Positions 11,001-20,242 of a DNA stretch of 64,000 bases are shown piece by piece. Numbering within the stretch: position 1 is the stretch's first letter; every line of letters begins with the position of its first letter. The stretch is from Phoronis australis. Its lineage: Eukaryota; Phoronida; Phoronidae. A program made the position numbers and the translations under genes. The notes beneath the pieces are model-generated. The model had not been told where the DNA came from. It did not search any database and saw nothing but the letters and a program-made list of their open reading frames with translations. The stretch lies in the NCBI GenBank assembly GCA_002633005.1, contig NMRA01000649.1, positions 108,807-172,806 of the forward strand. Direction: 5' to 3'.

Positions 11001-13376
11001 ACAAGGGTCTGTGACTTGGTAGGACTGGTGTCAGCTGATTTTCATAGTACCGGGATTTTCTGCGGATAAGCCGTTGGGCATATATTCTGAAAACAAAAAT
11101 TTTTAGGTATTTTTTAGTAACACCAAATAAACGCCCGGACATTTTTTTGGAAAAGGGGGCGTGTAAATGGAAGGTCATAGTTTTGCTGACATTTTTTACT
11201 TAAAACTGTGTTTTTAAATTTTTACGTTAAAAATGCATAGTTCACCAACACCTTGTTCGTTTTTATAAATGATAAATGCTCCACATGTGTCAAAAGGTTG
11301 ACACTGAGTGGGCCTTTAGACAGAAATTTTCCGAATAAACGCCCCACTATCTGGACACTTAAAGCCAGAAGTTGTAAGACCATGGGTTTTCATTAGGCAT
11401 AATTTTCCAAATAAACGCCCATGGGTGTTTCATGGGATAGGCTTATCAGTGGAAAATTCCGGTCCATGCTGAATTTTATTAGTACCCCTATGGTGAATTA
11501 GATCTAATAAGCATTCTTTGCACAAAAGTAAGGATCGCCTCCTAATGGCCATTTTTGATACACTAGTGTGGAAAAATGAGAGGTCTGCATTCATCATGTG
11601 TGTGCTACTTGGTACTGCCTATCATGGCGTCGTCATGCGCATTATAGCTGGTTGTAGTCCTAACACCGCCTTGAAATGTTCCAGAAAAAACGACGCCGCA
11701 TCAAGACCCCGTGAGGAGTACGTTCCCAAGATGACCTTCAAACAGGCCTACGACCTTGACCTTCCAGACCACAACTCGGGAAATTACGATTTGTCTCCCT
11801 CGAATCCTTCCCCTCCGTCATATCGCTCAGGTATTTCATGTTACTCCTCTACAACACCTTACCTGTATTTAAGTTGATGATCAAATTTCAAGGAATTGCT
11901 CTTCTAAGAATTCAATGATAACATTATAATATACCTATCTTTTCCATTGCTACTCGTATCAACTCTTAAACAGTTCCCACGACGATCCCAAGTGCCTAAA
12001 TGCATCTGAGAATGAGTTGCGTGTGCTGTCTGTCCCAAGGTGAACAATAGTGTTTTAGGAACTTATAGTCATGAAATAATACCGAAAATTTGAAAGTAAA
12101 TAATTGGTGTTGTGTCACGGTTTGAAAACATCATCGCTATTCTGCCACCGGGGTAGCCACGACAGAGTTGAGCCGATTGTTGTGCGTAGTATTCCCTCAC
12201 TGAGACAATTAAGTGCATTTTCGTCTTGATATGGACGCAGCAAAATGAACGTATGCTTCAGGTTTGCTAAAAATCGTGAAGAATTCTAAATTAAGCATGG
12301 CTTTCCGTCTTGACAGCCAGCAGCCCAGAACCCAAGTTTGGCCAGTAGAACACATTGACAAAATGGTTAGTTACTGGTTGCAGAATCCGTCACTCAATCG
12401 CCATTCGGTGTGACTGAAAGTCAAATTTTTGTTGTTTAAATGCACCAGGCTGTATTACCTCTGATATATGATAATTATGCAGGTGTGCAAGCTGAAGTAA
12501 CTATGGTTATTTACAGACTAAAACTGCATGTAAATTTTGTAAACTGGATAATGGGTAGATTCGTTGGTTACAATCATCAGGGATTTCTCTTCAACCAGTC
12601 GCTGGGCTCTAGTTCCACCCCGTAATACCTAAAGAGACTGAAAAAGCTGGGGTTGTAATTTTACCAGATTTTTGTTTTTGTTTCCCCATCACGCGTTGAT
12701 CATTTACATCATTGGTTTCATGGCTGTAAGTTTGTGCCTCCATTCCTCGGGCTGTCAACGACCTTTAGTCGTGAGAGTTCAAGCTGAGTTGGAATCCAAA
12801 AGACTGACCAAACTCAATTTGAATTTGTCAACTTCGGGTTAATTTTTTATTTCCAGCTGTTACTGGTTCTGGTCAGTTGGTTGGGCTGTTACATATTGTG
12901 CTGCTGTGTGTCAAATATTGGAGATTTTTATTATCCAAAACAGTATGAATCTTTGGAAAAGTCGAGAAGTTAAAAGTAAAACAGTAAAAACCATTAGCTC
13001 ATGCGGTTAGCAATATTTATGACTGCTGCCAAAAACATAAATATAGTCTTCTGAAATTACTGCTTTGTCAACAAATTGTTAGATAAGTTACCTGGAGAAG
13101 ACTTTTGACATTGCTAGATAAACGTTCGTCATTTTCATAGTAGAATACGGTTTCAAGCTTTGTCATGTACCTTAATTATTTCTGGTTCCAGTTAAAAAGG
13201 CTCAGTGCGTCGGTCTGTATGACTTTGAACCTGAGAATGAAGGGGAGTTGGGCTTCAGAGAGGGCGACACGATCATGCTGATTTCTGAGATAGATGACAA
13301 CTGGCTGGAGGGGACCCTCAATGGGGTGACCGGCTTCTTCCCCAAAAACTATGTGGATATTACTGTACCTCTCTGA
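1904..13376 (+). CDS. SH3GL: Endophilin-A (SH3GL family), 3' six coding exons; 5' exons outside window
   Basis: Endophilin-A binds and bends membranes through an N-BAR domain and recruits dynamin and synaptojanin through its SH3 domain during synaptic-vesicle and fast endocytosis. Six exons join in one consistent frame: 1904-2037, 3062-3128, 9000-9100, 10322-10425, 11685-11830 and 13192-13376 (737 nt, about 245 residues). The BAR part shows family signatures: KDLKEVN followed by a GRRLDFD motif, then FDESKEL, LLENDVEQ, and [11 protein letters not shown] variable linker of about 50 residues (rich in P, S, N, D) follows. The SH3 begins [14 protein letters not shown] and ends [10 protein letters not shown], with the ALYDY-equivalent, the W of DDNWLEG and the PxxY-type NYV all present. 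Compared with vertebrate endophilin-A (about 350 aa), roughly the first 107 residues are missing and should lie upstream. The match to A-type rather than B-type endophilin rests on the [14 protein letters not shown] and GRRLDFD motifs. Confidence 0.95.
2685..3040 (+). repeat. Degenerate ~42-bp tandem repeat next to a splice acceptor
   Basis: The unit is about 42 bp and carries ATGAGCACACTGTCACAGTA then AACAGCCTG and TTCACTTG. Two variants alternate: one with TTTTTATGAGCACA (around 2712, 2804, 2877, 2919, 2961) and one with GTGTTAGTGGAAAGATTG (around 2757, 2840, 2999). The array stops about 20 bp before the exon acceptor at 3061. Confidence 0.85.
3062..3128 (+). CDS. SH3GL: Endophilin-A exon (GRRLDFD motif)
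   Basis: 67 nt between TTATTATAG and the donor G|GTAAGT. It encodes [14 protein letters not shown] followed by a lysine-rich run, matching the HHLKKLEGRRLDFDYKKKR element of the family. It ends one base into a codon. Its acceptor lies directly after the 2685-3040 repeat array, so the branch-point region is made of repeat sequence. Confidence 0.93.
4150..4473. mobile_element. MITE with long inverted repeats, TTAA-type target site
   Basis: The two halves are long inverted repeats: TGCTTTCTGTCGAAAAA near 4157 pairs with TTTTTCGACAGAAAGCA ending 4461, and the homology runs inward for over 100 bp (shared GATTTAGGCCA and GGTCT blocks). The right edge reads CCGCTTTAA and the left edge TTGAAGTG, so the flanks are TTGA (degenerate) and TTAA. 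The element shares its end sequence TTAAAGCGG and inner blocks with the MITE at 24313-24606. TTAA targets are typical of piggyBac-like transposases; the assignment is inference. Confidence 0.75.
5925..6070 (-). repeat. Dispersed repeat, related to the one in the DET1 intron
   Basis: The reverse complement aligns with about 32700-32850: both contain AATTGTGAATTCAAA, then CTCGAGTTG, a GGAAAT/ACGGAAT block and CCTATCACAGT, in the same order and spacing. This is an old interspersed element without recognisable coding capacity. Confidence 0.7.
7966..8044. mobile_element. 79-bp MITE with TA target-site duplication
   Basis: The left end CAGGGTGTTTCAAA pairs with the right end TTTGAAACATCCTG (one mismatch), and each end abuts a TA dinucleotide (7964-7965 and 8045-8046). 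Short inverted ends of this kind flanked by TA are typical of Tc1/mariner-derived MITEs; the family is inferred from termini and target site. Confidence 0.8.
8187..8274 (+). repeat. 44-bp tandem duplication
   Basis: Two adjacent 44-bp copies (8187-8230 and 8231-8274) begin AAAGTAAATAC and end AGATTTTGTAT. They differ at two positions, so the duplication is recent. Confidence 0.93.
9000..9100 (+). CDS. SH3GL: Endophilin-A exon (BAR helix 3)
   Basis: 101 nt, acceptor TTGTCAG, donor GAT|GTAAGC. The split glycine codon GGC is completed here. It encodes [20 protein letters not shown] and ends LLEND in phase 0, matching the family's PDEEIRQAVEKFEESKE and LLEND. Confidence 0.94.
9290..9421 (+). mobile_element. 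Partial copy of the AAAATCTCACC MITE
   Basis: The segment aligns with the right half of the element at 23815-24066. It shares ACATGGAAAAA, AACATTAA and the terminus GGTGAGATTTTACC/T. The left half is too degenerate to delimit. Confidence 0.65.
10322..10425 (+). CDS. SH3GL: Endophilin-A exon (end of BAR helix 3)
   Basis: 104 nt, acceptor TTTTTTGCTAG, donor AAAA|GTGAGT. It encodes [20 protein letters not shown] and on to LQEK, matching the family's VEQVSQL and DYHRQ. It ends two bases into a codon. Confidence 0.94.
10426..11684. other. Endophilin intron, nothing notable
   Basis: 1,259 bp between donor GTGAGT and acceptor TTCCAG. Short related motifs (AAATAAACGCCC at about 11124, 11334 and 11411) recur in it. 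I see no exon or named element. Confidence 0.5.
11685..11830 (+). CDS. SH3GL: Endophilin-A exon (BAR end and variable linker)
   Basis: 146 nt, acceptor TGTTCCAG, donor TCAG|GTATTT. It completes a lysine codon, then reads [16 protein letters not shown], equivalent to the family's ASSxPRREYxPKP, and continues into a low-complexity linker rich in Pro, Ser, Asn and Asp ending PPSYRS. Its phase (1) fits the SH3 exon directly. Confidence 0.9.
11831..13191. other. Endophilin intron before the SH3 exon
   Basis: 1,361 bp. A candidate cassette exon at 12317-12365 has plausible borders but brings a stop in the phase set by the neighbours, so I treat the stretch as intron only. Confidence 0.5.
13192..13376 (+). 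CDS. SH3GL: Endophilin-A terminal exon (SH3 domain)
   Basis: 185 nt from acceptor TGGTTCCAG to the stop TGA at 13374-13376. Spliced in phase 1 it gives [20 protein letters not shown] and a full SH3 of about 58 residues, ending NYVDITVPL. The conserved ligand-pocket residues (Y and F of LYDF, E/D of the RT loop, W of DNWLEG, P and Y of FPKNYV) are all present. Confidence 0.96.
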
Positions 13377-13424
13377 CGGTCTTCAACAAGATAACAGCAG
13401 GAAGAGACTGAGTAATTGTTGGAA

Positions 13425-13430
13425 AATAAA
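13425..13430 (+). promoter_or_regulatory. Poly(A) signal of the endophilin gene
   Basis: AATAAA lies 49 bp after the endophilin stop codon. It is the first canonical signal downstream, so the 3' UTR may be very short. Alternative downstream sites cannot be excluded. Confidence 0.6.
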
Positions 13431-13524
13431 AATGGCATAACTTGGTATTTGTTAGTTAATGTCCCAAAAGTCTGACGGAACTTTTACCGACAAGCGGGTT
13501 CTCTTAAAGTTATGTAGGACTCTG

Positions 13525-14100
13525 GAAAGATTCCAAATTTGGCCAACTTTGGAACATCATCTCTCAGAAATGGCTATGGCCTTCATATTAAACTGTCAGG
13601 TGTGCTTTATGCAATATTCTACAAAATGGCTTTGGGAATTGTTTTTAATATGCTCCAATTTTGCATGAGGGGCTATCAAAAATTGGACGTTTTTATGATT
13701 TTCGTGAAAAAGTTGCATGCAACAAGAACAAATTTAGAAAATTGTAATAGCGTTTTTGAGATTTCATCCTGAACCTTTGCAGCAAATGCCAATTTAGTCA
13801 CGTTATCAATGATTTTGTCTTGCTATCATTGATTATAATTCTTTTTGCTAAATTCTAAGAATGTCATGTGGCCCAATAAATGGCAGATTGGTCAAAAATC
13901 AAGTTATGCAGGCTTCCTACTTTATGTACATTCATAAAGTTACAACCAACAGTTATGTAGGTAAATCCGCAGACTTGTTTATACGGTCCTACATAACCTT
14001 GAGTGAAAGGTTGTCTTCTGCAAAGTTGTGTACAGTGGAGTGTCCAATGTTGATTTTAGACTTAATCTTAGCTGGGTATATATAAGTGAGGTGATCAGAC
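13525..14100 (+). repeat. ~580-bp dispersed repeat, copy 1
   Basis: This copy shares an ordered set of blocks with 22025-22620 and partly with 55985-56250: AACTTTGGAACATCAT, GCGTTTTTGAGATTTCATC, a CACGTTAT/CGTGTTAT block with TTGATAC-like sequence, TTGCTAAATT, GGTCAAAAATCAA and TTCTACTTT. Identity is moderate, with many small indels. No terminal repeats or coding region were found. It begins about 95 bp after the endophilin poly(A) signal. Confidence 0.75.
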
Positions 14101-16235
14101 TTTGCTTTAAACTTGGCTGAAAAGTTGACCGCTCACTTGGCTCGTTTTTAGCGCGCTTTTGAATTTCGCGCCACGTGATTGGTCAGCTTTTGGAGCTAGT
14201 CGTGTTTAAATAATCAAGTGTATTTGGTGTACTGGTGGTTTTTATCGATTGTACCAACAATTATTGCGTACCATAGCAGATTATTTACAAGATATTCCGT
14301 ATATTAGATGCTAGCCATATTGTTACTTATTCCGTATCTATCGTCATATTTTTTTGATTTATAACCCGCATTGCTTAAACACAGGGTGGCAAAAATTCAC
14401 AATTTTTGACATATTGCCAAAATTGGTGTTTAATCCTATTTCAAAGGCTCGCGACTCGCTCAAAGTTCTGCCAAATGTGGATCTGTGAATCCTGTATGGT
14501 ATCAATAGTGCTGACAACAAAGCAAAACATTTTTGTTGAGCCAGTTGGAAAGATGATTTTTTTTCTTTTCGCCATATAATGTGTCTCGAACTGAAGAATT
14601 CTTGCCATACGTGTTAGCTTGTTAGAGATCATTCACACTCGTCATTTTCAAGAATGTACAAAAAAGTTGAAATTTTTATAGGTGAGGATTTGTTTTCGTT
14701 GTCGGTTTTGTGTTGACGTTAGCCACGCGAAAGTGCCAGGATGTCCTCGTCAAAGAATCTTGGAGATATTAGAGCAGTTAGGTGTTTCAGGATGTGTGAA
14801 AACCAATAAATAAAACATTAAATTTCGATTTTTCGCATCACCAGTTTTGTGGCACCAAAGTATGCGCCGCTAACCTCAGCCCGCACACTTTCTAAAGCGT
14901 AGGTTTTGTACACTCTTGAAGGTGGCAATGTGAATGGTCTCTTAGGTACCAATAGTAGGAATTGGCAATCATAAGTCTCCTCTGGGCTCAGGCAGAGTTT
15001 TATTTTTTCTATCTTTATTGCATTTATTTTGTTTGTATTTCTTGATTGTGCTGGGTTCTGACATTCCTTGCTTTATGCCTGGTTATTAAGAGAAAGAAAA
15101 ATTAGAATGTGCCTGTAGACGTCCTTGGTTTGATGTGCTGATGTCCACTGTCATTTGCCCGCTACCGCTCATCCGCACGCTAAGTCAAACATGTGTTTGG
15201 CGTTGGGGCGAGGGTGAGGGAAACTTTACCCTAACAACTCTTCACCTCTGGTCAAGTTTTGCCCCTGCACACAAGAGGGCGCTTGATCACACTCACCTAG
15301 TTCTCCCCCTGTCAAACTGACGCCTGTGACCTCTGTAGGTTGTCGGATTGTTTTGAGGTTATTTTGAAGCTAACTAGACCTGTTATTACATGTTAACTTT
15401 GCAATAACCATTCAAGGGTAGCCCTTGAAGATGTTTGATGTATTCAGAAGTACTGGGTGTATTAAAGTCTCACTTGGGCCTAACTACTAATTAGGTGGAG
15501 CCACGAAACTACAAAATTGACTAAACTGGGATAAATTAACTCGTTTTTAATGTTTTTAGTCACCATCCGATAGATGCAACTTGATAATTTGATAACGCGA
15601 GCTGTTTACTTAGTGATGGGTGAATCTTCCCGGTGAAACAATCAAGTCTACTCCATGGTATTATTGTGTAGATAGGACTGCGAACTCTCGTTGTATTAAA
15701 AAAAACAGGGTTGGACCCTAAAACGTGTATCCCAATGATGGCTAAAGAGATGACGCTGTTTGGGACTTTAATCTTGAGGAGATTTATAAAGACTGCTGTA
15801 CTGTCCACACTGAAGTGGTCTGTGATCGTTGATGTACAAAGATGTCTCGCATTAAAATAGACATTGGAGATGATGGTATATAAAGAGGTGCACATTACTT
15901 GTCAACTGTTGAAATGCTTATGTGGTTAGATAAGACACTGGGCATACTCATTCCATTGTTAGACAGGCTTGTGGATCTAGAGTTTAACTATGTCCACTAT
16001 GACACAGTGGTTAAATCACGGTAGAGGTCGGTATCACTGCACTTGGACAAGGCACAACTTTGATATCAGCCTTAGTCATATAGAGTTCAAGATCAAAGTA
16101 ATCAGAGAAAATACCGTTTTCCCGGAGATGGCGGCTAATTCTGTTATCAGCCAAAATTATTCCTTAGTTTGGCTTTGTTGTGTGGTAAAGTGTTGTTTAG
16201 TGACGGGAGTGAAGGGCTGTGTTGAATGTGCTTGG
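14101..16235. other. Intergenic stretch
   Basis: No gene is supported. Open frames here are short and lack family resemblance or splice context. A GC-richer patch at 14140-14190 includes a CACGTG box and an inverted CCAAT (ATTGG), but nothing downstream confirms a promoter. Confidence 0.4.
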
Positions 16236-17060
16236 TGAGCTCTGAAACTGAAATGGAGACCTTCTTTGCTGATATGTTATGCAGCCATTTGTTGTTGGAG
16301 ATCTAGGTGTGTTTTGTAAACAATACCGTAAGGCCAGTACCTCTAGGTCAATTTTAGTCAGCAGTACAATTAGTATTTATTGCTTTGTATATTGGCTCAT
16401 AGCTTATTGGAAATAGTAATGCTTTGTTAATTCCAGACATTGAAAATTATTTTCTTACAAATTAGGGTCTTACGTGAAGTTCTGCCATAACTGGTACTTT
16501 TATTATTGAAGCCATGCGCATGTCTAATTAAATGATGTTGAAAGTTCAGATCTCAAACTGCCGTAATGCAGTTTAGACCTGATTAATGAAGCCATCGAGC
16601 AAGTAGCGAACTTGACTCAATCTAAAGTGTGTAGCGTGTGAATTGACGGATGTATAGTGGCCTCTAGAAAGATTCCATCTTGAGACATCGACCAAAAGAT
16701 GGCGCTGTATGTGGCTAAAAGAAATGTACCCAACTTCATGGCCTCTGAAATTATGGAATCACTTTCCTAAAGAAAAAAAATTATCACATGTCAACAACAA
16801 GTGGTGAAAATTTCACTGTCGTAAATGGAAGATAGTCTGCTAATGCTCAACGTCTAGTTTTATTTCACCCAATGTGATGACGGGAAATTTTGGTAATATA
16901 TTCTTTGAGCTGGATCTCATTCGTCAGTCCTAGGACTTGTGATTTTAGTTTTACTAACACCTGCATGTTTGTAAGTAGTGTTTCGAGAATGTCTAAAATA
17001 AAAACGATAGACCTACCTTCAGTGTTCTTTAGTTTGGAATGAGCCACGGCGGGAGGCGGT
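16236..17060 (+). repeat. ~820-bp tandem duplication, copy 1
   Basis: The unit starts TGAGCTCTGAAACTGAAATG and ends CACGGCGGGAGGCGGT. It is repeated almost exactly at 17062-17875, separated by a single N. Differences are point changes and small indels, such as an 8-bp difference after GGAGACCTTC. Confidence 0.95.
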
Positions 17061-17061
17061 N
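17061..17061. other. Single-base N joining two near-identical copies
   Basis: An isolated N sits exactly at the boundary between copies 1 and 2 of the duplication. This is typical of a scaffold join of unknown true length. Confidence 0.9.
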
Positions 17062-17875
17062 TGAGCTCTGAAACTGAAATGGAGACCTTCGGCTGACATG
17101 TTATGCAGCCATTTGTTGTTGGAGATCTAGATGTGTTTTGTAAACAATACCGTAAGGCCAGTACCTCTAGGTCAATTTTAGTCAACAGTACAATTAGTAT
17201 TTATTGCTTTGTATATTGGCTCATAGCTTATTGGAAATAGTAATGCTTTGTTAATTCCAGACATTGAAAATTATTTTCTTACAAATTAGGGTCTTATGTG
17301 AAGTTCTGCCATAACTGGTACTTTTATTATTGAAGCCATGCGCATGTCTAATTAAATGATGTTGAAAGTTCAGATCTCAAACTGCCGTAATGCAGTTTAG
17401 ACCTGATTAATGAAGCCATCGAGCAAGTAGCGAACTTGGCTCAATCTAAAGTGTGTAGCGTGTGAATTGACGGATGCATAGTGGCCTAAGGTTCCAGCTC
17501 GAGACATCGACCAAAAGATGGCGCTGTATGTGGCTAAAAGAAATGTGCCCAAGTTCATGGCCTCTGAAATTATGGAATCACTTTCCTAAAGAAAAAAAAT
17601 CATCACATATCAACAAGTGGTGAAAATTTCACTGTCGTAAATGGAAGATAGTCTGCTAATGCTCAACGTCTAGTTTTATTTCACCAAATGTGATGACGGG
17701 AAATTTTGGTAATATATTCTTTGAGCTGGATCTCATTCGTCAGTCCTAGGACTTGTGATTTTAGTTTTACTAACACCTGCATGTTTGTAAGTAGTGTTTC
17801 GAAAATGTCTAAAATAAAAACGATAGACCTATCTTCAGTGTTCTTTAGATTGGAATGAGCCACGGCGGAAGGCGG
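17062..17875 (+). repeat. ~820-bp tandem duplication, copy 2
   Basis: This repeats 16236-17060 with high identity. Both copies keep an open minus-strand frame of about 75 residues (HIG end to SAVAHS), but it lacks a plausible start or relatives I recognise, so no gene is called. Confidence 0.95.
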
Positions 17876-19901
17876 TCGCAAGTGCCTGGTGGAGCGGATA
17901 CAGGATGTTTGGAAGGCCGGGAAGTTGGTGTGATAAAACATGTAGTTGAATAGTCTAATCGCGACAAAGGGGGGAGGGGACTTCGCTGCTGCGTATAATT
18001 CAGTCGAACTGTTCATTAGCTGATCTGAATCCCAAAGTGACACGTTGCCCTTGATCTGCCCATGTGGGACAAGTACAAACTGAATACCTGTGCGCTTCAG
18101 TGATTCAAGGGATTAAAAAATAACTTCTGTCCGTGTCTTCTGCACATGGCCTTCGGTAGTTCGATTGGGACTGGAATAAATTTTCTATTGGCGACCAAAA
18201 CCTTTGTAAACGCGTGTTATAGATTTTAATCTTGAAAGTTGTCTCGTATAACTCGGGCCAAAATCAAAGTATTTGTGATCATAATGTTTGAAAACAAGTT
18301 AAAATTCCTATTTCGGGCTCCATTTTGTTAAAATCTACACAATGAATTTTAAAGCATAACTCCTTTATTAAAACGTCTTCCCATATTACTGGCGTTTTCG
18401 CTTCTAAGTGTGAGCGTGTCAGTCGAACAGTTTGTGTACGGACTAGACCCGGCGTTTCATGTAGGACTATTAGGAAAAATCAGTGAGCGTTCGACAGCAG
18501 ATGGTCATTCCCAAATGCTATGTAAACTGAAAATTATTGAGCGACGGGCTAAGTATGCCGACAATTGAAGTCCACTTTTTTAGCAAATGGGTTTGTGGCC
18601 GTGTTTTATGCACCGGTTTTTCCAGAAACTGCATACTACTTCCATTGTTGTAATAAACGACCCCTTTCGAGAATCCAAGTCTCATTTTTTATCTTAACGG
18701 GAAGCAGAGCTTCGCTGATACACGGTCTACGTTCATAACGGGACATTTGCTGAACATGAAATACATTACTTTATACGTGCGAAGTTCTAAATCGTCCCGT
18801 CATTTCAGCATTGCTGACTGCCCGGCCGGCCGTAGAGCACTCAACCAGGAAATAAATTGGCGCCTATTGTTGTACTCGTTTTACATACCAAAGCAATACA
18901 AACAACCGTGATCCAGATTCCCCAGTGTAAAGAAACGTACAATGGATTAATTCACAGGCTTTTGTTCAAAAGAATAGCGGTTAGTGTTTTCTGCAACCTT
19001 ATCAAGAGCTGGTACCTTTTCTACGAGCATTAACCAAATTCGACTTTTTCTCTTCGGTGTCCGCAAGACTCCGGTGTTTCTCCTGCGCATTCATAGGCTG
19101 AGGATTGAGGTAATCCGTATAACGAGTTGACGGTAGTGACGTTACGAATGAACCCAACGTATTTTTTTTTTTGAATTTCACAACATTCGTTTACAATCAA
19201 TTTTCAGATTTTACTGATAAGCTCTAATTGGTTGCTTTGAACGTCTTCTACTATATATCAACGATTTAGGAAGGCTGAAAATCTTCAAACTCTCTCTGCC
19301 TGCTTGTTTAATGTTTATTACAACTTTCGTTAGTTCCTGTCATCGACTGATTTCACGTACATTGAACGTGAACATGACAAGTACAATCTTTCCGGTTGAC
19401 ATTCCACCGCGCATCGTCTGTCGGGTAGTTCTTAAAACTCTATTTTTCATCTCCACTTGTCATTTTGTTACTGATTTAAGATTATATTTACCGCTAACTC
19501 GACCAAAGTTTTAGGTCAAAAGTGTAGACATAAAGCCATCAGTTACCATTTTATGAGGTGTACCGGATGATTGAGCAGTCTGACTTGAGCATGGTTACCT
19601 GCGCACTCTTGGTATCAACTTTATGACCAGTTCTCGTAAGTTGTACCACCACAGAACTCGTATAAAATTACTATTCTCTGGAAGTAGATACCATGATAAA
19701 GTCTGGCAACGGTGCTATCGAAGACACTATCCAGGAAATAACCCTCTTTTTCACATCGTTTTCATTTAGGCCAAGCCCTTTTGCCATACCACACACCTAT
19801 ACGGTCAATAGAAAGAACAAGTGACGCGGTGTAATACCTCACTGTCAGAAGTGGGAACGAACGACGTTGAGTAAGATTAGGAAAAGACTAAGGTGAACAA
19901 G
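17876..19901. other. Intergenic stretch upstream of the CDA-like gene
   Basis: No gene is seen. A TATAAAA at 19661-19667 lies about 240 bp before the CDA-like start codon and could be its TATA box. No initiator element or supporting sites were resolved. Confidence 0.35.
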
Positions 19902-20242
19902 ATGAGGATTTTAGCAATCGTATTACTTGTATCACTATCAGTCAGCGGACAATATGACTGTGACCCTAACACGTGCCGCCCGCCGGACTGCCTATGTGCC
20001 TCTCGAAGTCCTCCCTACAACATGCCCATCAGCCAAGTCCCCCAGATGGTGGTCTTCACCCTGGACGACGTCATCTCGGAAGGACAATTCTTTAAGGAGT
20101 TCGAGGATCTGTTTACCACACACGGAAAAAACCCAAACCAGTGCCCTGTGTTTGTGACGTTCTTCGCGTCGTTAAGCTCTGGAACAAACGAATGTATTAT
20201 GGAGAAAATTATTACCAAGGGACATGAAGTGGCGGCCTACAG
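19902..20242 (+). CDS. CDA-like exon 1 (signal peptide, Cys-rich start, motif 1)
   Basis: 341 nt, ending AG|GTGAGT two bases into a codon. It encodes the signal peptide, CDPNTCRPPDCLC, PQMVVFTLDDV and the segment up to KGHEVAAY. A GTG nine bases upstream is in frame, but the ATG at 19902 better fits a signal peptide start. Confidence 0.92.

Noticed and set aside
12317-12365. Candidate extra endophilin exon between linker and SH3
   Set aside because: Borders look acceptable, but in the phase left by exon 11685-11830 it reads into TAG after about nine residues. The SH3 exon already joins in frame without it.
17681-18043. 120-codon minus-strand ORF, also present in the tandem copy
   Set aside because: It is duplicated simply because the DNA is. 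There is no recognisable domain, and the two copies begin differently.
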